Part shown: piece by piece, positions 5,408-7,838 of the stretch
Position numbering within the stretch: the first letter of the stretch is position 1
Layout of the letters: each line of letters begins with the position of its first letter
Assembly (NCBI GenBank): GCA_013044425.1
Contig: JABEUK010000034.1
Location: 1-7,838 of the forward strand
DNA length: 7,838 nucleotides
Origin: Thermoplasmata archaeon
Lineage (GTDB): Archaea; Thermoplasmatota; Thermoplasmata; Lutacidiplasmatales; UBA184
Reading direction: 5' to 3'
Notes under the pieces: generated by a model
What the model was told of the DNA's origin: nothing
The model's input: the letters and a program-made list of their open reading frames with translations, nothing else
Database searches by the model: none
Position numbers and translations under genes: made by a program

Positions 5408-6130
5408 ATGGACGCGCGGGAGCCGGCCTCCCGCGTAGATCCGGCGAAGGTGGCTTCGGCGTGGGAGCGCTGGATCCTCCCCTGTGGGGTGGAGCCGATC
5501 AACCGCCTCGAGTCGCTCCTCCAGAGAAAGTTCGCCGAGGGCCAGCAGCTCGGGACGGGAGACGAAGAGGAGTTTCGGGCCCGGTGGTCGCGGTTTCTCG
5601 ATGCGATCGTGTCGACGCGATCGTACCGGCCCGCGATCCAAGAAGCGACCGATCCGTTGCGCATTCGGTCCCTCGTCGCCAGGACCCAGGCGGGCGGATA
5701 CTCCGCGCGCGATCTTCCGGCCCTCGCCGACCACGTGGGAGGGGCTCCCCGGGAGGTGCGGATCGACATCGCGGCCGAACTGCTTCATGCGGCCGCTCCC
5801 GATCGGGCGGGACTCCTGACCCGTTGGGTCTGGAACCCGGAGCGGGGCACCGGGATCCTGGCGGAGTTCGTAGCGCCCGGCCCCACCCGTTTCGAAGAGG
5901 TCCAGGCTCGGCTGGGCGAGATCCGGCTGGAGCTCTCGGCGCTCGGCTTCCCTTCGGCCACGTTCGCGTCGGTCGATGTCCTGCTGGCGCTCGCGTACGC
6001 GGCCCGGCTCTCCGAGGCGACCGACCGAAGTTTCCAGGGAGGCGGGATCGAGAGCCTGCTGCCCGGGACGCTCGGTCTCGCTTCGATGATCCTCGGCGTT
6101 CGGAGGTGGGTCGTTCATGCCGATAGTTGA
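5408..6130 (+). CDS. conserved-position protein of unknown function between shdrA and shdrC2 (sHdr 'hyp')
   Basis: I recognise no domain in this 240-residue protein. It begins MDAREPASRVDPAKVASAWE and contains a single cysteine, C26 in WILPCGVEP, so it is unlikely to bind a cluster alone. Charged, probably helical segments follow (about 38-90 and 95-135), then a stretch rich in Ala and Leu (about 185-200, VLLALAYAARLSE) and a hydrophobic C-terminus (GTLGLASMILGVRRWVVH). No signal peptide or clear membrane span is visible. The ATG at 5408 is four bases after the shdrA stop and follows GGGGGTGA. Its end overlaps shdrC2 by 14 bases. Type I sHdr clusters characteristically hold a gene of unknown function at exactly this place, which is the basis for the call. 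A structural or assembly role is plausible but unproven. Confidence 0.8.
   Translation: MDAREPASRVDPAKVASAWERWILPCGVEPINRLESLLQRKFAEGQQLGTGDEEEFRARWSRFLDAIVSTRSYRPAIQEATDPLRIRSLVARTQAGGYSARDLPALADHVGGAPREVRIDIAAELLHAAAPDRAGLLTRWVWNPERGTGILAEFVAPGPTRFEEVQARLGEIRLELSALGFPSATFASVDVLLALAYAARLSEATDRSFQGGGIESLLPGTLGLASMILGVRRWVVHADS
6102..6108 (+). promoter_or_regulatory. strong Shine-Dalgarno site of shdrC2
   Basis: GGAGGTG is a near-perfect match to the anti-Shine-Dalgarno sequence, 8 bases before the ATG at 6117. It lies inside the end of the preceding gene and fixes the start of shdrC2 despite the 14-base overlap. It also shows that operon-internal genes here use canonical ribosome binding, unlike the first genes of the transcripts. 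Confidence 0.65.
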
Positions 6131-6848
6131 GAAATCGCTCGTTCGGGTGCAACGCACGGAGCAGCTCGAGATCGACGGGATCGACGTCTCGGGAGATTGG
6201 AATACCTTCATCGAGCCAAGGGTTCGCGCCGATCTCGACCTCCGCATCGTCGACTGGGTCCGCGCCCAGCCCCAGGGGGATACCATCGACCGTTGTTGGC
6301 AGTGCGGCACGTGCACCGCCGGCTGCTGCATGCACACGGACTACGGCCTCGAGGAGTTCAATCCTCGGTATTTCATCTACCTCGCACAGATCGGCTACGA
6401 GGAGGAGTTGCAGCGCTACGCCCAAGCGATCTGGCGCTGCGTCTCCTGCAACAAGTGCGTCGAGCGGTGCCCGAAGGGGGTCAAGGTCGAAGAGGTCGTG
6501 CACACGATCGGGACCTACCTCGAGGCGAGCGGCCGGGCCCCCGAGACCCCCGCCGACCGATTCGACCGGGCGTACACCGACAACCTACTCGACCGGGGGA
6601 TCCTGGACGAGGCGCAGCTGTTCCGGAGCTACGAGAAGCTCGAGGGTCGTAAGACGCCGGGGAGGGAGCTCTTGCGCATGGGGGCCGCCCTCTTGCTGAG
6701 CGGCCGGCTTCACACCGGCCCCCTCGCCCACCGGACCAAGGGCTGGCGTCGGATGCGCCCGGTGCTGCAGGGCCTTCTCGAGGAGGACCTTCGCCGACGC
6801 CGAGCGAGCGCCCGGACGAGCCGGCCCGCCGACGGGAGCCACCCATGA
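6117..6848 (+). CDS. shdrC2: HdrC-like iron-sulfur subunit of the sulfur-oxidising Hdr-like complex (sHdrC2)
   Basis: The protein has 243 residues with two [4Fe-4S] motifs: CWQCGTCTAGCC (C60, C63, C66, C70, with C71 where Pro is usual) and CVSCNKCVERCP (C108, C111, C114, C118). The middle segment NPRYFIYLAQIGYEEEL matches the HdrC spacing between clusters. About 120 residues follow the second motif, ending in an Arg-rich tail with no obvious motif. In HdrC-type proteins such paired clusters pass electrons to and from the partner HdrB, here the downstream shdrB2, whose start overlaps this stop by four bases (ATGA). It differs clearly from shdrC1 in its N-terminus and linker, so the two are distinct paralogues rather than a recent duplication. 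Confidence 0.88.
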   Translation: MPIVEKSLVRVQRTEQLEIDGIDVSGDWNTFIEPRVRADLDLRIVDWVRAQPQGDTIDRCWQCGTCTAGCCMHTDYGLEEFNPRYFIYLAQIGYEEELQRYAQAIWRCVSCNKCVERCPKGVKVEEVVHTIGTYLEASGRAPETPADRFDRAYTDNLLDRGILDEAQLFRSYEKLEGRKTPGRELLRMGAALLLSGRLHTGPLAHRTKGWRRMRPVLQGLLEEDLRRRRASARTSRPADGSHP

Positions 6849-7783
6849 TCGACCGGGCCGAGGGTCGGGGACCGTCCGATGCCGTCCCAGCGTACTATCC
6901 GGGGTGCTCGATGGACGGCCTCGGGAAGGCGTACGAAGTGTCCTGCCAGCTGGTGCTCGACCGTCTCGGACTGACGATGGACCGGATCGTCGACTACAAC
7001 TGCTGCGGAGCGACGGAGGTCAAGAATCTGAGCCAGGACGTTTCGCTGGCGCTCCCGGCCCGGAACCTCGCGGCGGCGAGGTCGATGGGACGGCACGAGG
7101 TGATCGCCGCGTGCAACGGCTGTGTCTATTCGCTGACCCGGGCGAACGACGCCGTGGCGGACGAGCCCACCCGCACCCGCATCAACTCCCATCTGGAGCG
7201 AGGCGGATCGCCCGCGTACGACGGGGAGGCGAACGTCCAGCATGTCCTCGAGTTCATCCACAATCGGGCGGGCGTCGCGCACGTCCGGGCGATGGTGCAG
7301 CGGCCCTTAGAGGGAGTGAAGGTGGCCCCGTACTACGGGTGCCTGTACTCCCGGCCCAAGCGCTACACGGGGGTCGGCACGACGCCGGGAACCGACAATC
7401 CGGAGCATCCGTTCTTCTTAGACGAGCTCCTCGAGGCGTGCGGTGCGACGGTGGTGCGGGAGTATCCGGCGAAGACGATCTGCTGCGGCGGGGGCCACGC
7501 GCTGAGCGATCTGGACGTGAGCGTGGCGTTCAGCGCCTCGGTGATGAACGAGGCGAAGCGCGTCGGGGCCGATCTCGTCGCGACGATCTGTCCGCTCGGC
7601 CAGATCAACATCGAGAACAACCTCGACCGGATCCGACAGGCGTACGGCGAAGAGGTCCTCGTCCCGGTGACCTACTTCACCCAACTGATGGCGCTCGCGC
7701 TGGGCGCGAGCGTACGGGAGGCCCGGCTCAAGGACAACTTTTCCCGACCCGACCGGTTCTTACGCGCGCGGGGATTCCCCTGA
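6845..7783 (+). CDS. shdrB2: HdrB-like CCG-domain subunit of the sulfur-oxidising Hdr-like complex (sHdrB2)
   Basis: The protein has 312 residues, close to methanogen HdrB. The first CCG motif is complete and canonical: YYPGCS (C21), 31 residues, NCCGA (C53, C54), 35 residues, CNGC (C90, C93). The second has YYGCLYSRP (C166), 46 residues, ICCGGG (C213, C214), 34 residues, then CPLG (C249, G252), with glycine where the family normally has the last cysteine of CPLC. It ends with the family motif VPVTYFTQLMALALG. CCG motifs bind non-cubane [4Fe-4S] clusters, which in HdrB act on disulfides; in the sulfur-oxidising version the substrate is thought to be sulfur on a lipoyl protein. Start and overlap with shdrC2 (ATGA) are clear, with GGGAG upstream. 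It is followed after 8 bases by the lbpA-like gene. Confidence 0.9.
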   Translation: MIDRAEGRGPSDAVPAYYPGCSMDGLGKAYEVSCQLVLDRLGLTMDRIVDYNCCGATEVKNLSQDVSLALPARNLAAARSMGRHEVIAACNGCVYSLTRANDAVADEPTRTRINSHLERGGSPAYDGEANVQHVLEFIHNRAGVAHVRAMVQRPLEGVKVAPYYGCLYSRPKRYTGVGTTPGTDNPEHPFFLDELLEACGATVVREYPAKTICCGGGHALSDLDVSVAFSASVMNEAKRVGADLVATICPLGQINIENNLDRIRQAYGEEVLVPVTYFTQLMALALGASVREARLKDNFSRPDRFLRARGFP

Positions 7784-7790
7784 AGGTGAG
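7783..7790 (+). promoter_or_regulatory. Shine-Dalgarno site of the lbpA-like gene
   Basis: AAGGTGAG begins on the last base of the shdrB2 stop codon and ends one base before the ATG at 7792. The GGTGA core supports that ATG as a true start and places the gene in the same transcript as the sHdr subunits. Confidence 0.5.
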
Positions 7791-7791
7791 C

Positions 7792-7838
7792 ATGTCGATC
7801 GTGAACGGATGTGAGTTTCCCGAGGGGTTGCTCTACTA
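7792..7838 (+). CDS. lbpA: start of a probable GcvH-like lipoate-binding protein (LbpA), cut by window end
   Basis: Only 15 complete codons are present, reading MSIVNGCEFPEGLLY. This resembles the N-terminus of the GcvH-like lipoate-binding proteins encoded next to shdr genes, which open with a short strand, a Gly-Cys pair and then F/L-P-x-D/G-L-x-Y before the first barrel strand; this is from memory of the family. The position directly after shdrB2, 8 bases away in the same direction, is where lbpA is found in sulfur oxidisers. Its lipoyl-lysine would carry the sulfur substrate of the complex. The lysine and the rest of the fold lie outside the window, so an ordinary glycine-cleavage GcvH or another protein cannot be excluded. 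Confidence 0.55.
   Translation, partial: MSIVNGCEFPEGLLY

Noticed and set aside
4204..5769. 521-codon open frame on the minus strand across shdrA and its neighbours
   Set aside because: It is antisense to two well-supported genes, has low-complexity Arg/Asp/Pro-rich composition with no motif, and arises from lack of stop codons in GC-rich DNA.
2211..7783. Methanogen-type heterodisulfide reductase (CoM-CoB) operon
   Set aside because: HdrA is the short single-FAD form, B and C are both duplicated, HdrB1 lacks CCG motifs, and the order with an unknown gene matches sHdr.
1..7838. CRISPR arrays, insertion sequences, tRNA or rRNA genes
   Set aside because: I saw no regularly spaced repeats, transposase motifs, terminal inverted repeats or tRNA-like cloverleaf by eye; coding density leaves little room.

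Overview
The window is a high-GC, gene-dense piece of a prokaryotic genome, probably archaeal. AT-rich boxes resembling archaeal TATA elements sit 26-33 bases upstream of the start codons of the divergent genes and of the main operon, and at least one of these genes looks leaderless. Genes inside the operon use GGAGGTG-like Shine-Dalgarno sites and GTGA/ATGA start-stop overlaps. A high-GC Thermoplasmata-like archaeon would fit, but the lineage is a guess from composition and gene style; no rRNA or tRNA is present.

Layout. (1) Positions 1-1085, minus strand: a FixC-type, FAD-dependent ETF:quinone oxidoreductase-like protein whose C-terminus lies beyond the window. (2) Positions 1086-1206: a short divergent promoter region. 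(3) Positions 1207-2102, plus strand: a small four-cysteine zinc-ribbon protein, translationally coupled to an Lrp/AsnC-family transcriptional regulator. (4) Positions 2103-2210: an intergenic region with a BRE/TATA-like element, followed by a perfect 5-4-5 palindrome (TGGAC-N4-GTCCA) lying on the predicted transcription start. (5) Positions 2211 to the window end: a tight operon of two HdrC-like, two HdrB-like and one HdrA-like protein, plus one protein with no recognised domain, in the order C1-B1-A-hyp-C2-B2. It is followed by the first codons of what looks like a GcvH-like lipoate-binding protein (LbpA).

That gene order is the signature of the type I sulfur-oxidising heterodisulfide reductase-like (sHdr) system. 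In known sulfur oxidisers the sHdr complex works with a dedicated lipoate-binding protein to oxidise protein-bound sulfane sulfur in the cytoplasm. In the inferred scheme the C subunits relay electrons through paired [4Fe-4S] clusters, the B subunits carry CCG-type cluster sites, and the single-FAD A subunit connects the chain to an electron acceptor. The FixC-like protein next door could feed electrons to the quinone pool, and the Lrp-like protein could control the operon; both links are inferred from proximity only.

Points worth a closer look: the HdrB2-like protein has Gly where the last cysteine of its second CCG motif is expected; the HdrB1-like protein has strongly degenerate CCG motifs; the operon has a candidate operator; and the FixC-like protein lacks the usual Asp of its second FAD motif.
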